A stretch of DNA of 26,079 nucleotides, taken from positions 1 through 26,079 of IMG/VR virus record IMGVR_UViG_3300028823_000011; one strand, 5' to 3'. Below, piece after piece: positions 7,400 to 14,881 of the stretch. The notes below the pieces were generated by a model that made no database searches, had not been told where the DNA came from, and was given only the letters and a program-made list of their open reading frames with translations. The stretch comes from a virus. Numbering within the stretch: position 1 is the stretch's first letter; every line of letters begins with the position of its first letter. A program made the position numbers and the translations under genes.

Positions 7400-8314
7400 A
7401 TGACTGTTCCAGTAAGCGCAGGTTATCCGCAGTATTCCTACAATGGCGATCCAGCAGGCTCAGCCTTTATTCCAGAGATCTGGAGTGGCAAGCTGCAGGT
7501 CAAGTTTTATAAGTCCACAGTTTTGGGCGAGATCACCAACAACGATTGGGAAGGTGAGATCAAGAACCAAGGCGACACCGTTCATATCCGTTCGATCCCA
7601 ACGATCACTATCTCTTCGTACTCGAAGGGCATGAACCTGTCGAACCAAGTTCCTGAGAGCACTCCTCTCGAACTGACTATCGACTACGGCAAGTACTTCT
7701 CTGTTATCGTTGACGACGTTGACGCTGTTCAGGCTGATGTTAAGCTGATGGACATCTTCACCAACGACGCTGGCGAGCAGATGAAGATCGCTATCGACAA
7801 TGACGTTCTGAACAACGTCGCTGCAACTGCTGGTGCTATCTCCGGCGACATCGATCTGGGTACCACTGGTGCTTCGGTCGCTCTCGACAAAGACAACATT
7901 CTGGATAACATCCTGAAGTGCGGTCAAGTACTCGACGAGCAGAATGTCCCTGAAGATGGTCGCTGGATGGTGATCCCTGCTTGGATGTCGGCAATGCTGA
8001 AGACTTCCGATCTGCGTCAAGCTTACCTTACTGGTGACGCTGAGTCCCCTCTGCGTAACGGTAAGATCGGTATGATCGATCGCTTCACTTTGTATGTCTC
8101 TAACAACCTCGACGTTGTTGATGACAGCGGCACTAACTGCTGGCACGTTCTGAGCGGCACTCGTGATGCAATCTCGTTTGCTTCTCAGATCACCAATGTT
8201 GAAACTCTCCGCGCACAGACTACGTTCGGTAACATCGTTCGTGGATTGAACGTGTATGGTTTCAAGGTTGTTAAGCCAGAAGCTCTGGTTGACCTGTATG
8301 TTTCGAAAGCCTAA
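7400..8314 (+). CDS. major capsid protein, 304 aa
   Basis: This is the HK97-fold coat protein that builds the icosahedral head. Evidence is its position after the scaffold gene, a very strong ribosome site (AAAGGAG at 7386-7392), clean hydrophobic/beta patterning and segments typical of P22-like short coat proteins. These include an N-terminal FIPEIWSGKLQVKFYKSTV, a QGDTVHIRSIPTI strand region, a central IDNDVLNNVA helix region, a WMVIPAWMSAML strand and a C-terminal RGLNVYGFKVVKPEALVDLY. Codon use is the most uniform in the window (many CTG, GAC, ATC, AAC), consistent with high expression. The gene is closed by a strong terminator at 8330-8373. Confidence 0.92.
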   Translation: MTVPVSAGYPQYSYNGDPAGSAFIPEIWSGKLQVKFYKSTVLGEITNNDWEGEIKNQGDTVHIRSIPTITISSYSKGMNLSNQVPESTPLELTIDYGKYFSVIVDDVDAVQADVKLMDIFTNDAGEQMKIAIDNDVLNNVAATAGAISGDIDLGTTGASVALDKDNILDNILKCGQVLDEQNVPEDGRWMVIPAWMSAMLKTSDLRQAYLTGDAESPLRNGKIGMIDRFTLYVSNNLDVVDDSGTNCWHVLSGTRDAISFASQITNVETLRAQTTFGNIVRGLNVYGFKVVKPEALVDLYVSKA

Positions 8315-8329
8315 TCTGGGCTAACGAAC

Positions 8330-8373
8330 GGGAGGGGGCTCTTACACGGGAGCCTCTTCCCATTTTTTCTTTT
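8330..8373 (+). terminator. intrinsic terminator after the major capsid gene
   Basis: GGGAGGGGGCTC (8330-8341) pairs with GAGCCTCTTCCC (8350-8361), giving 12 pairs of which two are G-T. The loop is the eight bases TTACACGG. The hairpin is followed by ATTTTTTCTTTT at 8362-8373. It probably separates high capsid expression from weaker read-through into the connector and fibre genes. Confidence 0.9.
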
Positions 8374-8383
8374 ATGAGGCTTT

Positions 8384-8632
8384 ATGTCTACGCAAATCAA
8401 AAGCAAACACAATCGGTTAATCCACCGTCCTACTGGCCGCATCTTCCAATGGAATGAAGGCTTGGCAAAACGTAGTGATATGGAGAGGTATGCACCCGAA
8501 GCGCAGAAGAAGGTAGCTGCTAAGGTGGTACACGAATCTCTCGATGAAGAAGTACAGAATGTAGCTACCGAACCTGATGCATCAGATATGGCTGCAGCAG
8601 TGTTTGGTAAAAAGAAAACATCCAAAGATTAA
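8384..8632 (+). CDS. hypothetical protein, 82 aa
   Basis: A small charged, mostly hydrophilic protein of unknown function that begins 10 bases after the terminator T run. GAGG at 8376-8379 lies four bases before ATG 8384. The N-terminal half is basic and aromatic (NRLIHRPTGRIFQWNEG). The C-terminal half is acidic and then ends in a lysine-rich tail (FGKKKTSKD). There is no membrane segment. Position just after the coat gene would suit a head-decoration or completion protein, but nothing in the sequence proves this. Confidence 0.72.
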   Translation: MSTQIKSKHNRLIHRPTGRIFQWNEGLAKRSDMERYAPEAQKKVAAKVVHESLDEEVQNVATEPDASDMAAAVFGKKKTSKD

Positions 8633-8677
8633 ACGTCAGAGGGTGTTGTATGCCCTCCACCCAACCGAGGGCACGTT
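8632..8677 (+). promoter_or_regulatory. hairpin sequestering the ribosome site of the exported protein gene
   Basis: GCCCTC (8652-8657) pairs perfectly with GAGGGC (8667-8672) around a nine-base loop. The second arm contains the only plausible Shine-Dalgarno (GAGG, 8667-8670) for ATG 8678. AACGT (8632-8636) can also pair with ACGTT (8673-8677), extending the fold up to the start codon. An alternative upstream hairpin, GAGGG (8639-8643) with CCCTC (8653-8657), would free the ribosome site. The pairing is visible; regulation is inference. Confidence 0.45.
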
Positions 8678-9025
8678 ATGAAAAAGTTTATGGTTGCAGC
8701 ACTAGCATTGCTGTTGTCTCTTACCGCGTTCGCTCATGAATGCGAAGAGTGTGATAACCCGGGTAAGCCTCACTACCATGCAATGTTCTTTGAGAACAAC
8801 AGGGGTGGGCTTACCATTATCACAGACAAGAATAAAAATTGCGGTGGCTTTCAGATGATGGATGGCTACGCATTCTCAGCAGAGAACGAGTATGTAGAGT
8901 TCTGCTGGATTCCAAGGGGTGACGCTGTTCTGGTTAAGTTCCCTGATATGGAGCCCGGCGTCTGGCCGTTCGAGGCATTCAAGCCTTTGTATGAGGAACC
9001 AGATATATCTCATTTGAAAAAGTAA
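8678..9025 (+). CDS. exported small cysteine-containing protein, 115 aa
   Basis: The N-terminus is a textbook Sec signal peptide: MKK, a hydrophobic core at residues 5-18 (VAALALLLSLTAFA), and a likely cleavage after AFA19. The mature part begins HECEECDNPG with a CxxC at 22-25, followed by H32, H34 and two further cysteines near residues 54 and 76, so disulphides or metal binding are possible. There is no lipobox and no second membrane segment, so it should be periplasmic. I do not recognise the family. An exported protein in the middle of the head and connector genes is unexpected and may be an accessory gene acting on the host envelope. Its ribosome site lies in a hairpin (8652-8672). Confidence 0.85.
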   Translation: MKKFMVAALALLLSLTAFAHECEECDNPGKPHYHAMFFENNRGGLTIITDKNKNCGGFQMMDGYAFSAENEYVEFCWIPRGDAVLVKFPDMEPGVWPFEAFKPLYEEPDISHLKK

Positions 9026-9034
9026 GGAGCGGCA

Positions 9035-9211
9035 ATGGCTAAACATTGGATCGATAAAGCAATCAAGAAACCGGGTGCGCTGCGTAAGCAACTAGGTGTT
9101 AAAGAGGGCGAGAAGATTCCAGAGAAGAAGTTAGCCAAGGCTGCGAAGGCTCCGGGTAAGTTGGGTCAACGCGCTCGACTTGCCCAGACCTTGAAGGGAT
9201 TTAAGAAATGA
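9035..9211 (+). CDS. small basic protein, 58 aa
   Basis: A very short gene with strong support: AAGGAG lies five bases before ATG 9035, and its TGA stop (9209-9211) overlaps the next ATG (9208-9210) as ATGA, so the two are translationally coupled. The protein is strongly basic (start MAKHWIDKAIKKPGALRKQ; end RLAQTLKGFKK), with about a quarter lysine or arginine and no cysteine. Short basic proteins with the KPGALRKQLGVKEG type of sequence are, from memory, common in phage genomes near capsid genes. Their job is not established; DNA or nucleoprotein contact inside the head is a guess. Confidence 0.82.
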   Translation: MAKHWIDKAIKKPGALRKQLGVKEGEKIPEKKLAKAAKAPGKLGQRARLAQTLKGFKK

Positions 9212-9489
9212 AGAAAGATCCTAGGTTAGAGAGGGCGGGTGTTGCTGGCTTCAACAAGCCTAAGCGCACTCCAGATCATCCAACCAAGTCACACGTCGTT
9301 GTGGCAAAAGAAGGTGATCAGGTCAAGACAATTCGTTTTGGTCAACAGGGTGTTCAAGGCTCACCCAAGAAAGCCGGGGAATCAGAATCGTACCGCAAGC
9401 GCAGAGAAAGCTTCAAGGCTCGTCATGCTAAGGATATAGCCAAAGGCAAGATGAGTGCTGCGTACTGGGCCGATAAAGTTAAGTGGTGA
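9208..9489 (+). CDS. conserved basic phage protein, 93 aa
   Basis: It is coupled to the preceding gene by an ATGA overlap. The protein is basic and hydrophilic, with segments I recall as widespread in phages (GFNKPKRTPDHPTKSHVVV, KTIRFGQQGVQGSP, and a C-terminal GKMSAAYWADKVKW). It may correspond to a domain of unknown function, possibly DUF6321, but I cannot confirm that without a profile search. The arrangement of a beta-prone core flanked by basic segments would suit a nucleic-acid or virion contact. The GKMSAAYW ending loosely resembles the GKMTPKQY repeats of the 95-residue protein at 4728-5015. Confidence 0.82.
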   Translation: MKKDPRLERAGVAGFNKPKRTPDHPTKSHVVVAKEGDQVKTIRFGQQGVQGSPKKAGESESYRKRRESFKARHAKDIAKGKMSAAYWADKVKW

Positions 9490-9495
9490 TAAAGA

Positions 9496-9837
9496 ATGTC
9501 CCATACCTTCCAAGAGATAATTGATGATGTGCGAGTCACCCTTAACGATGCGTCAGGCGTTCGGTACACTGATGAACAGTTGATGGGTTACTGCAATGAC
9601 GGGGTGTCTGAGATGTTCCGTATGCGTCCAGACTTCAGACTAGGTAGTGGTCTTAGTTGGACTGCAGACGATCCTGACTACGTTGCCACAGACGAGATAC
9701 CACTCCCTCATAACGTGCAAAAGTTGCTTTCATATTATGTTGTCTTTAGATCTGAACTTAGAGATGATGAGTATTCAGAAGGAACTAGAGCAGCAAATCT
9801 ACGCGCACTATGGCAGAGGGAGTTGATACAGAAATGA
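9496..9837 (+). CDS. head-tail connector (adaptor) candidate, 113 aa
   Basis: Probably a ring protein that attaches under the portal after packaging. The N-terminal EIIDDVRVTLNDASGVRYTDEQLMGYCNDGVSEMF is the typical start of small phage adaptor proteins: a helix, a short turn with R-Y, and a second helix with N-D-G. The middle FRLGSGLSWTADDPDYV and the helical C-terminus (SEGTRAANLRALWQRELIQK) fit the same helical-bundle fold. It overlaps the next gene by ATGA at 9834-9837, so the two are likely made in coupled amounts. Function is assigned by resemblance and position. Confidence 0.78.
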   Translation: MSHTFQEIIDDVRVTLNDASGVRYTDEQLMGYCNDGVSEMFRMRPDFRLGSGLSWTADDPDYVATDEIPLPHNVQKLLSYYVVFRSELRDDEYSEGTRAANLRALWQRELIQK

Positions 9838-10484
9838 AAAACCATAGCGACTTCCTAGATAATGTTATGCCTCACGTTCCATCTGCGAACGTAGACATGG
9901 CACTACTAGAAATTAAAAACACAATCATTGACTTCTGCGAAAAGTCTTTGATCCTACAAACTACACTAGATCCTGTAACTGGGATTGTCGATGTATCTGA
10001 CTATGACCTTGAGCCACCGAAGGATAGGAGAGTAACAAAGATCCTGAAGGGCTGGTACAAAGGTAGGGAGCTTACCCCCGTCTCATTTGATGAGATCACT
10101 ACTCCTGCTGCGTACAATCCAAATGCAGCAGATGCACCAGTAAGGCGTGAAGATCCGCGGAACGTATGGCAGAAAGATGCTGATACGTTTTCTGTTTATC
10201 CAATCCCTAATGAAACACTTGCCAATGCTATAACTCTAGTTGTAGCGTTAAAGCCAACTCGTAGCACTTCATCTATTGACGATGTTATTTACGAAGACTA
10301 TGCAGAGATCATAGCTCACGGCGTTTTAGCTAGGATGTTCATGTCTCATGACAAGCCTTACACAGACTTCAAACTAGCTGCTGCTCGTCAAGCTCTGTAC
10401 ACTGCTGGATTGAACGTGGCTAGGGATCGCGCTCTGAAGAACTATGTGCGCGTTAGTAAGCATGTAAAAATTCGGAGAATCTAA
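9834..10484 (+). CDS. head-tail connector / tail completion protein candidate, 216 aa
   Basis: Likely the second component of the neck, next to the 113-residue adaptor. I choose ATG 9834, which overlaps the upstream stop as ATGA. The in-frame ATG 9810 would add eight residues but lacks a ribosome site. Segments include VDMALLEIKNTIIDFCEKS, the beta-rich GIVDVSDYDLEPP, FSVYPIPNETLANAITLVVALKP with the pattern of a central beta domain, and a C-terminal helix with ARMFMSHDKPYTDF. That layout (helix, beta barrel, long helix) resembles the tail tubular or connector proteins of short-tailed phages. The stop shares a base with the next start (10484). Confidence 0.75.
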   Translation: MKNHSDFLDNVMPHVPSANVDMALLEIKNTIIDFCEKSLILQTTLDPVTGIVDVSDYDLEPPKDRRVTKILKGWYKGRELTPVSFDEITTPAAYNPNAADAPVRREDPRNVWQKDADTFSVYPIPNETLANAITLVVALKPTRSTSSIDDVIYEDYAEIIAHGVLARMFMSHDKPYTDFKLAAARQALYTAGLNVARDRALKNYVRVSKHVKIRRI

Positions 10485-10816
10485 TGACGGACAAGATCAA
10501 GCTAGTTCAAGGTGATACGAAGCCTACCTTGATCTGCACACTAACAGACGAAACCACTGGCGATGCAATCAACATCACTGGTGCCACAGTCTTGTTAAAG
10601 TTCAGACAAGTTGGAGCTACCGTATTAACAGCCACAATTACTGGCGTGGTAACAAATGGAGCTGGCGGTGTCGTAGCCTTTTATTGGACTACAGAACCTA
10701 CAGCACTTGATGGCCCACCCGGTGAGTACGAAGGCGAAATTGAAATCACGTTCCAAGACGGTTCAATACAGACTGTCTACGACTTACTAAAGTTCAAACT
10801 ACGTTCGGAGTTCTAA
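10484..10816 (+). CDS. BppU N-terminal-like domain protein, 110 aa
   Basis: A single small beta-sandwich protein. Its opening (KIKLVQGDTKPTLICTLTD) and following GDAINITGATVLLKFRQ match the pattern of the N-terminal domain of baseplate upper protein BppU-type modules, which attach fibres or receptor-binding proteins to the tail. It continues with GPPGEYEGEIEITFQDG and ends in LLKFKLRSEF, a normal end for the domain. There is nothing after the domain, so it may be a stand-alone adaptor linking fibre proteins to the connector. The start overlaps the previous stop (TAATG). The next gene starts one base after its stop. Confidence 0.7.
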   Translation: MTDKIKLVQGDTKPTLICTLTDETTGDAINITGATVLLKFRQVGATVLTATITGVVTNGAGGVVAFYWTTEPTALDGPPGEYEGEIEITFQDGSIQTVYDLLKFKLRSEF

Positions 10817-10817
10817 G

Positions 10818-11806
10818 ATGGGAGTGACGGTATCTTCCGTCCTCGCCTCAGCCCTAGTCTCAGAAGTAAGGGTAGCAAGCAGCATTAGTGTCCAAGCGGT
10901 GAATGTAGTCATCGAACGGGCAAAGGCTTCGGCCTCTCTGTTTGCTGCTGTCGGAACCGCAACGGTATCAATAGAGTTACCGCAAACAGCGATTCAAGCT
11001 GCTTTGATAGAAGCTACATCCTATCTCGATGAGGCTGGATGGTACAAGCTCTATCAAGACGTAGTATCGGCAAACGATAGTATCTCCCTTTCTATAGCAA
11101 CAACAAGGGCTGATTCTTTCTCTAGCAACGATGCGGCGGCTAAAGCTGTTGAGAAACCATTCAGTGATTCCTATGGTGTTACTGATGTTATCGTAGTGAC
11201 AATTATCATACTGCGAAGTTTCTCTGATAGTTTTGCGATATCCGATACCAACATCATTGATGTAGATAAATCACTCTCTGATGCGGTTGACGCTACTGAG
11301 AGTTTGGCTAAGGACGTGGACAAATCAATGTCCGACGAGTCCATACTCAGTGACGCTCCGTCAAAGAGTGTAGCTAAACCTGCGTCCGACACCTTTGCAA
11401 TAAGTGATAGTGATACAAGAAGCGTAGCTAAAGCAGTAGCTGAAACCGTATCAACCTCCGACTCTGCGACAAGAGATATATCCAAAGCACTACAGGATGA
11501 ATCTATTCTTTCAGATGCGGCGGCCAAAGATATGGCAAGGGCTCTCGTTGAAAGCTTTAGTGCATCTGATGTATTCACTAGGGTAGTACAATTCAATCGT
11601 AGCTTCAATGATACGAGCATCGTAACTGAGGCACTGAGTAAGCAGTTCAGTAGACCTCTGGCAGACTCGGCAACAATAACGGATGCCGACGCTAGGCACT
11701 ATTACAAGAACGTAACTGGTGACTCTTGGTTGTACAAATCATTTCTGCTGAGGCTCAACTGCTTAACAATTATGTTCTGAACTTCTTCACTCTGAATGGC
11801 CCATAA
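10818..11806 (+). CDS. fibre-like protein of 18-residue repeats (frame doubtful at C-terminus)
   Basis: Function unknown, probably an extended virion appendage. The frame that starts at ATG 10818 stops at 11778-11780 after 320 residues. Residues 133-296 are nine consecutive units, eight of exactly 18 residues and one of 20, with consensus K/R-x-L/F-S-D-S/T-x-x-I-S-D-A/S and a K or R four positions later. The -1 frame is open from 11723 to a TAA at 11804-11806 and reads AEAQLLNNYVLNFFTLNGP, stopping right at the next gene's AAGGAG. I suspect this is the true end and that one base is missing around 11723-11778, so I give the longer end. The N-terminal 100 residues are alanine-, valine- and serine-rich and could be an attachment helix region. 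Confidence 0.68.
11214..11705 (+). repeat. array of 54-bp protein-level repeats
   Basis: Nine units of 18 codons (one of 20) start at 11214. Conservation is at protein level only, so the DNA copies have diverged. A higher-order period of three units is visible: units 1 and 4 share FAISD, and units 3 and 6 share DESILSDA. This suggests growth by duplication of three-unit blocks. Confidence 0.8.
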
Positions 11807-11817
11807 GGAGATACCTA

Positions 11818-12261
11818 ATGTTAACTGAGAACTTCAAGCTGAAAGGCGATGTCCTCATTGAAGTATTTGATCCCGTAACTGGTGATCTGAAAGACAAGCG
11901 CGAGATCCATAACCTAGTCGTTGACGTTGGTCTTGACTTCATTGCCAGCCGTATGGTCGGTACAGCACAAGCTGTTATGTCGCACATGGCTGTTGGTGAT
12001 GATGGCACTTCCCCTGTTGCTGGTGACACAGCCCTTGGTAATGAGTTGGCTCGTCAAGCGCTGACATCTTCCACGGCTGTTGACAATGTTGTAACCTATG
12101 TTGCATCGTTTGGTGCTGGCGTTGGTACTGGCGCACTGGAAGAGGCTGGCATATTCAACGCTGGTTCTGGCGGCATAATGCTTTGCCACACAACCTTTGC
12201 TGTTGTGAACAAGGGTGCGTCTGATGCGATGACTATCACTTGGACTGTAACCGCAGCTTAA
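11818..12261 (+). CDS. virion structural protein of the tail-fibre region, 147 aa
   Basis: A small beta-rich protein with AAGGAG (11805-11810) seven bases before ATG 11818. It opens with LKGDVLIEVFDPVTGDLKD and then HNLVVDVGLDFIASRM, followed by HMAVGDDGTSPVAGDTALGNELARQ. I recall that pattern from small phage structural proteins encoded beside tail fibres, usually annotated as hypothetical or tail proteins. The rest alternates hydrophobic strands (VVTYVASFGAGVGTGALEEAGIF) and ends in AMTITWTVTAA, as in a beta sandwich. It lies between the repeat protein and the glycine-rich fibre and probably belongs to the same appendage. Confidence 0.75.
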   Translation: MLTENFKLKGDVLIEVFDPVTGDLKDKREIHNLVVDVGLDFIASRMVGTAQAVMSHMAVGDDGTSPVAGDTALGNELARQALTSSTAVDNVVTYVASFGAGVGTGALEEAGIFNAGSGGIMLCHTTFAVVNKGASDAMTITWTVTAA

Positions 12262-12275
12262 TAGGAGCATAACGA

Positions 12276-13574
12276 ATGGCAATCAAATGGACTAACAATG
12301 CTAGTACTACTCTAGCAAGTTCCATCTCAGCCGTAGCTACGACTATCACGGTTGCCTCCAGCGGCGGTTCACTGTTCCCTACCTTGGGTGTCGGTGATTA
12401 CTTTTACGCAACTCTTGTTGATTCGTCGAACAACATCGAGATCGTAAAAGTTACCGCTCGTGTTGGTGACGTGATGACTGTGGTTCGCGGCCAAGAAGGA
12501 ACATCTGCCAACGCTTATGTTGGTGGTGACAAGTTTGAACTGCGCCCGACTGCTGCTGGTTTCGCTGCTGCTGCTGAGGGTGAGAACATCGTTGACCTAC
12601 CCATATCTCAGGGTGGTACAGGAGCTGGCAATGAAGGTGACGCTAGAGCAAATCTTGATGTGGTGCAAGACCCGGGTGCCAACGGTATTATGGTACGCAC
12701 GGGAGCTAACGTCTCAACCGCTCGGACTATTACTGCTGGCAATGCTGGTATCAGTGTTGACGATGGCAATGGGGTTGCTGGTAATCCTGTAATCTACAAC
12801 GACGGTGTATGGTCGTTAACGGCTGGCGATGGCATTACTGTAAGCGCACCTGATGGTGACATCACTATTGACAACGATGGCGTGCTTAGCTTCAACGGCC
12901 AAACAGGTGATATCACATTTACAGCAGATCCTCCTTCCATTGAAGTCTTTACTTCTAGCGGCACTTGGACTAAGAACACTGGCCTGAAGGCTGTGATTGT
13001 TGAGGTAGTTGCTGCTGGTGGTGGTGGCTCTACTCGCGGTACAGTAGGTAAAGTAACTAACTCTGGTGCTGGCGGTGGAGGTGGTGGCTACTCTCGCAAG
13101 TTAATTCTTGCTGCAGCCCTTGGCTCTACTGAGACTGTTACTGTTGGTACTGGTGGCACAGCATCTAAGACAGGTACAGCCAACACTGACGGTGGTTCTG
13201 GTGGTGCTTCATCCTTTGGCTCACACGTTACTGCTACTGGTGGTGGTGGCGGTCAAAAGTTTGATGGCGCTGCTCCTGCTACTGCTGCTTCTGTTGGTGG
13301 AAGTGGTGGACTTGGTACATCAACATTCTCCAACACTCCTGCGGAAGGCATCAACATTGATGGTGCTAAGGCTGCTGATGCGACTACTGTTTCAACTGAT
13401 GGCGGTATTTCTGGTTTTGGATATTCTGGTGCTGGTACTGGCGCTAAGAGTACCGCGGCTGGATCTGCATTGTCATCTTTGTACGGTGGTGGCGGCGGAG
13501 GCGGGTTCAACAGCGGCACAAACAATGCTGCTACTGGCGCCAATGGTGTTGTGATAGTCTACGAATACTACTAA
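12276..13574 (+). CDS. tail fibre / adhesin with glycine-rich tip, 432 aa
   Basis: Probably the receptor-binding appendage. Residues 1-100 form an N-terminal domain (WTNNASTTLASSISAVATTI ... VVRGQEGTSANAYVGGDKFE) common at the base of fibre proteins. Then comes GGTGAGNEGDARANLDV, a typical fibre linker. From about F225 (FTSSGTWTKN) begins a glycine-rich region with many GGGG runs, the architecture of polyglycine adhesin tips, ending in GVVIVYEYY. The start ATG 12276 has AGGAG about seven bases upstream. Codon use switches to GGT and GCT in the glycine-rich part. Such domains vary fast and set host range. The next small genes follow immediately. Confidence 0.85.
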   Translation: MAIKWTNNASTTLASSISAVATTITVASSGGSLFPTLGVGDYFYATLVDSSNNIEIVKVTARVGDVMTVVRGQEGTSANAYVGGDKFELRPTAAGFAAAAEGENIVDLPISQGGTGAGNEGDARANLDVVQDPGANGIMVRTGANVSTARTITAGNAGISVDDGNGVAGNPVIYNDGVWSLTAGDGITVSAPDGDITIDNDGVLSFNGQTGDITFTADPPSIEVFTSSGTWTKNTGLKAVIVEVVAAGGGGSTRGTVGKVTNSGAGGGGGGYSRKLILAAALGSTETVTVGTGGTASKTGTANTDGGSGGASSFGSHVTATGGGGGQKFDGAAPATAASVGGSGGLGTSTFSNTPAEGINIDGAKAADATTVSTDGGISGFGYSGAGTGAKSTAAGSALSSLYGGGGGGGFNSGTNNAATGANGVVIVYEYY

Positions 13575-13585
13575 TCGAGGTGATT

Positions 13586-13786
13586 ATGAAAGCTTTAATT
13601 TCCCCAATGGAACCTCGGGAAAGTGGATTCCGTGTAGCAGAGGTTTCAGCGCAGGACTTTCCTGTAGCTGATCCTCTGTTCTGGGTTGACTGTTCCGATA
13701 ACATTGTTGCAGACGAGTACTGGTATAAGGACGGTGTGTTCACACTGTTGCCACGCTACGAACCAGATACCCCAGAGGTGATCTAA
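13586..13786 (+). CDS. hypothetical small protein, 66 aa
   Basis: A short acidic protein right after the fibre gene. ATG 13586 is preferred to GTG 13580 because GAGG (13577-13580) lies five bases upstream. The protein carries several aromatic residues (DPLFWVDCSDNIVADEYWYKDG) and ends DTPEVI. Small proteins with a similar aromatic WVDC...WYKDG stretch accompany fibre genes in various phages, possibly as fibre chaperones or caps, but I cannot assign a function. The stop TAA (13784-13786) overlaps the next ATG (13786). Confidence 0.7.
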   Translation: MKALISPMEPRESGFRVAEVSAQDFPVADPLFWVDCSDNIVADEYWYKDGVFTLLPRYEPDTPEVI

Positions 13787-14304
13787 TGCAAATAAAATCC
13801 TACCCTTGCCACGGCTGGGTTATTGACCGTACCACTCTGCGTAAGGGTGAGTTCATCAATGACCGAGTGATGGCATCAAACAATTTCACTTTCTCTGGCG
13901 GCAAGATTCTCCGTGATGACGGTGAGTTGAAGCAATACTGGTGGTTCATGGAGTCCGGCCACAATACTCATGAGAGTGCAATGGGTCTCATTACTGATCA
14001 AGAGTTTGGCTGGAGCAATAAAGACCACGAGATACCAGATGGTGATTACCTGTTAAAGGTTCTTGAGCCATGTGTCGTATGGTGCTTCAATGAAACTGCA
14101 AACGATACTTTGCCAGCATTTGATTTCCAAGTTGTTAAAGCTGGTGACACTTGGGGATTCCAAGATGGTGATAAAGTATTTTTGATGTGCGGCTCATTCA
14201 CTGTTGATGGTAAAACTGTAACAGGCCCACGCCAGATTGTAGTGTCTGGTAACAAATTTGTTACTGTAACAGTTGATGCAATGTTCATTACGCTAAGAGA
14301 CTAA
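13786..14304 (+). CDS. cupin-like beta-barrel protein candidate, 172 aa
   Basis: Unknown function. It starts in a TAATG overlap with the previous gene. It is soluble and beta-rich, with segments resembling small cupin or jelly-roll proteins: IPDGDYLLKVLEPCVVWCFNE, FDFQVVKAGDTWGFQDGDKV and FLMCGSFTVDGKTV, followed by GPRQIVVSGNKFVTVTVDA. A full set of metal-binding cupin histidines is not obvious, so the fold is a guess from strand patterning. It heads a run of accessory genes after the fibre and could work with them on the virion, on a sugar, or as a sensor. The next gene begins two bases after its stop. Confidence 0.6.
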   Translation: MQIKSYPCHGWVIDRTTLRKGEFINDRVMASNNFTFSGGKILRDDGELKQYWWFMESGHNTHESAMGLITDQEFGWSNKDHEIPDGDYLLKVLEPCVVWCFNETANDTLPAFDFQVVKAGDTWGFQDGDKVFLMCGSFTVDGKTVTGPRQIVVSGNKFVTVTVDAMFITLRD

Positions 14305-14305
14305 T

Positions 14306-14881
14306 GTGTTTCCATATTTCCAAAAGCTAAACATTACGCTGCCAGACGCAGATCTTTCACTTGATGCAACAAAGATGAAGGTTCTGCATTACTATGCGGC
14401 AGCGCAGAAACATAGCCTAAGGGCTAAGAAACAATTTGAGAATTATGTTGCGATACCAAATGCGACATACATCCCGCGGGAAGAAGATGTAGCTACATTG
14501 CTACCTTTACTTCCTGCGGATCTCATAGCTATTGAAAGCCCACAGCTTTGGTGTATGAACATCAAGCCGCAGCACAAGAACAATGTTCTACCAGCGCACA
14601 GAGATCTCACACGCTTGGCAAGCATTAGTTTCTTTTTTGATACACATGGCGAGGAGACTTCCTTCTATGAGTACGAAGGATCTAATCTTGTAAAGGTGGC
14701 AAGCTTTGTGGCGCAACACGGAGATGTGTACCTACTCAACGTCGATAAGGTTCATGATGTTAAGTTGGCAGCACCGCATATACGAAAGTCTTTAGGATTT
14801 TCTTTTATAACAACTCCATTCGAAACAGTCTATGATCAACTACGCAAAGCTGAACTTATCTCTGGACACGAACTGCCTTGA
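14306..14881 (+). CDS. Fe(II)/2-oxoglutarate oxygenase-like protein A, 191 aa
   Basis: The pattern H98-R-D100, H150 and R160 (spacing H-x-D, 49 residues to the second H, then R ten residues on) matches the facial triad and 2-oxoglutarate-binding arginine of the oxygenase superfamily. Strand patterning around the motif (ASISFFFDTHGEETSFYEYE, HGDVYLLNVDKVHDVKL) supports a double-stranded beta-helix core. About 90 N-terminal residues precede it and are probably substrate-specific. The start is GTG 14306. The following gene is a clear paralogue and overlaps this one by 50 bases. Substrate unknown: a hydroxylation of protein, nucleotide or fibre sugar are all open. Confidence 0.7.
   Translation: MFPYFQKLNITLPDADLSLDATKMKVLHYYAAAQKHSLRAKKQFENYVAIPNATYIPREEDVATLLPLLPADLIAIESPQLWCMNIKPQHKNNVLPAHRDLTRLASISFFFDTHGEETSFYEYEGSNLVKVASFVAQHGDVYLLNVDKVHDVKLAAPHIRKSLGFSFITTPFETVYDQLRKAELISGHELP

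Noticed and set aside
7460-8146. Long open frame of 228 codons on the minus strand across the capsid gene
   Set aside because: It mirrors the strong codon bias of the capsid gene, has no ribosome site and gives a low-quality protein.
13108-13554. Leucine-rich open frame in the glycine-rich fibre region
   Set aside because: It is the shifted reading of GGT/GCT-rich codons and gives only leucine/valine runs.
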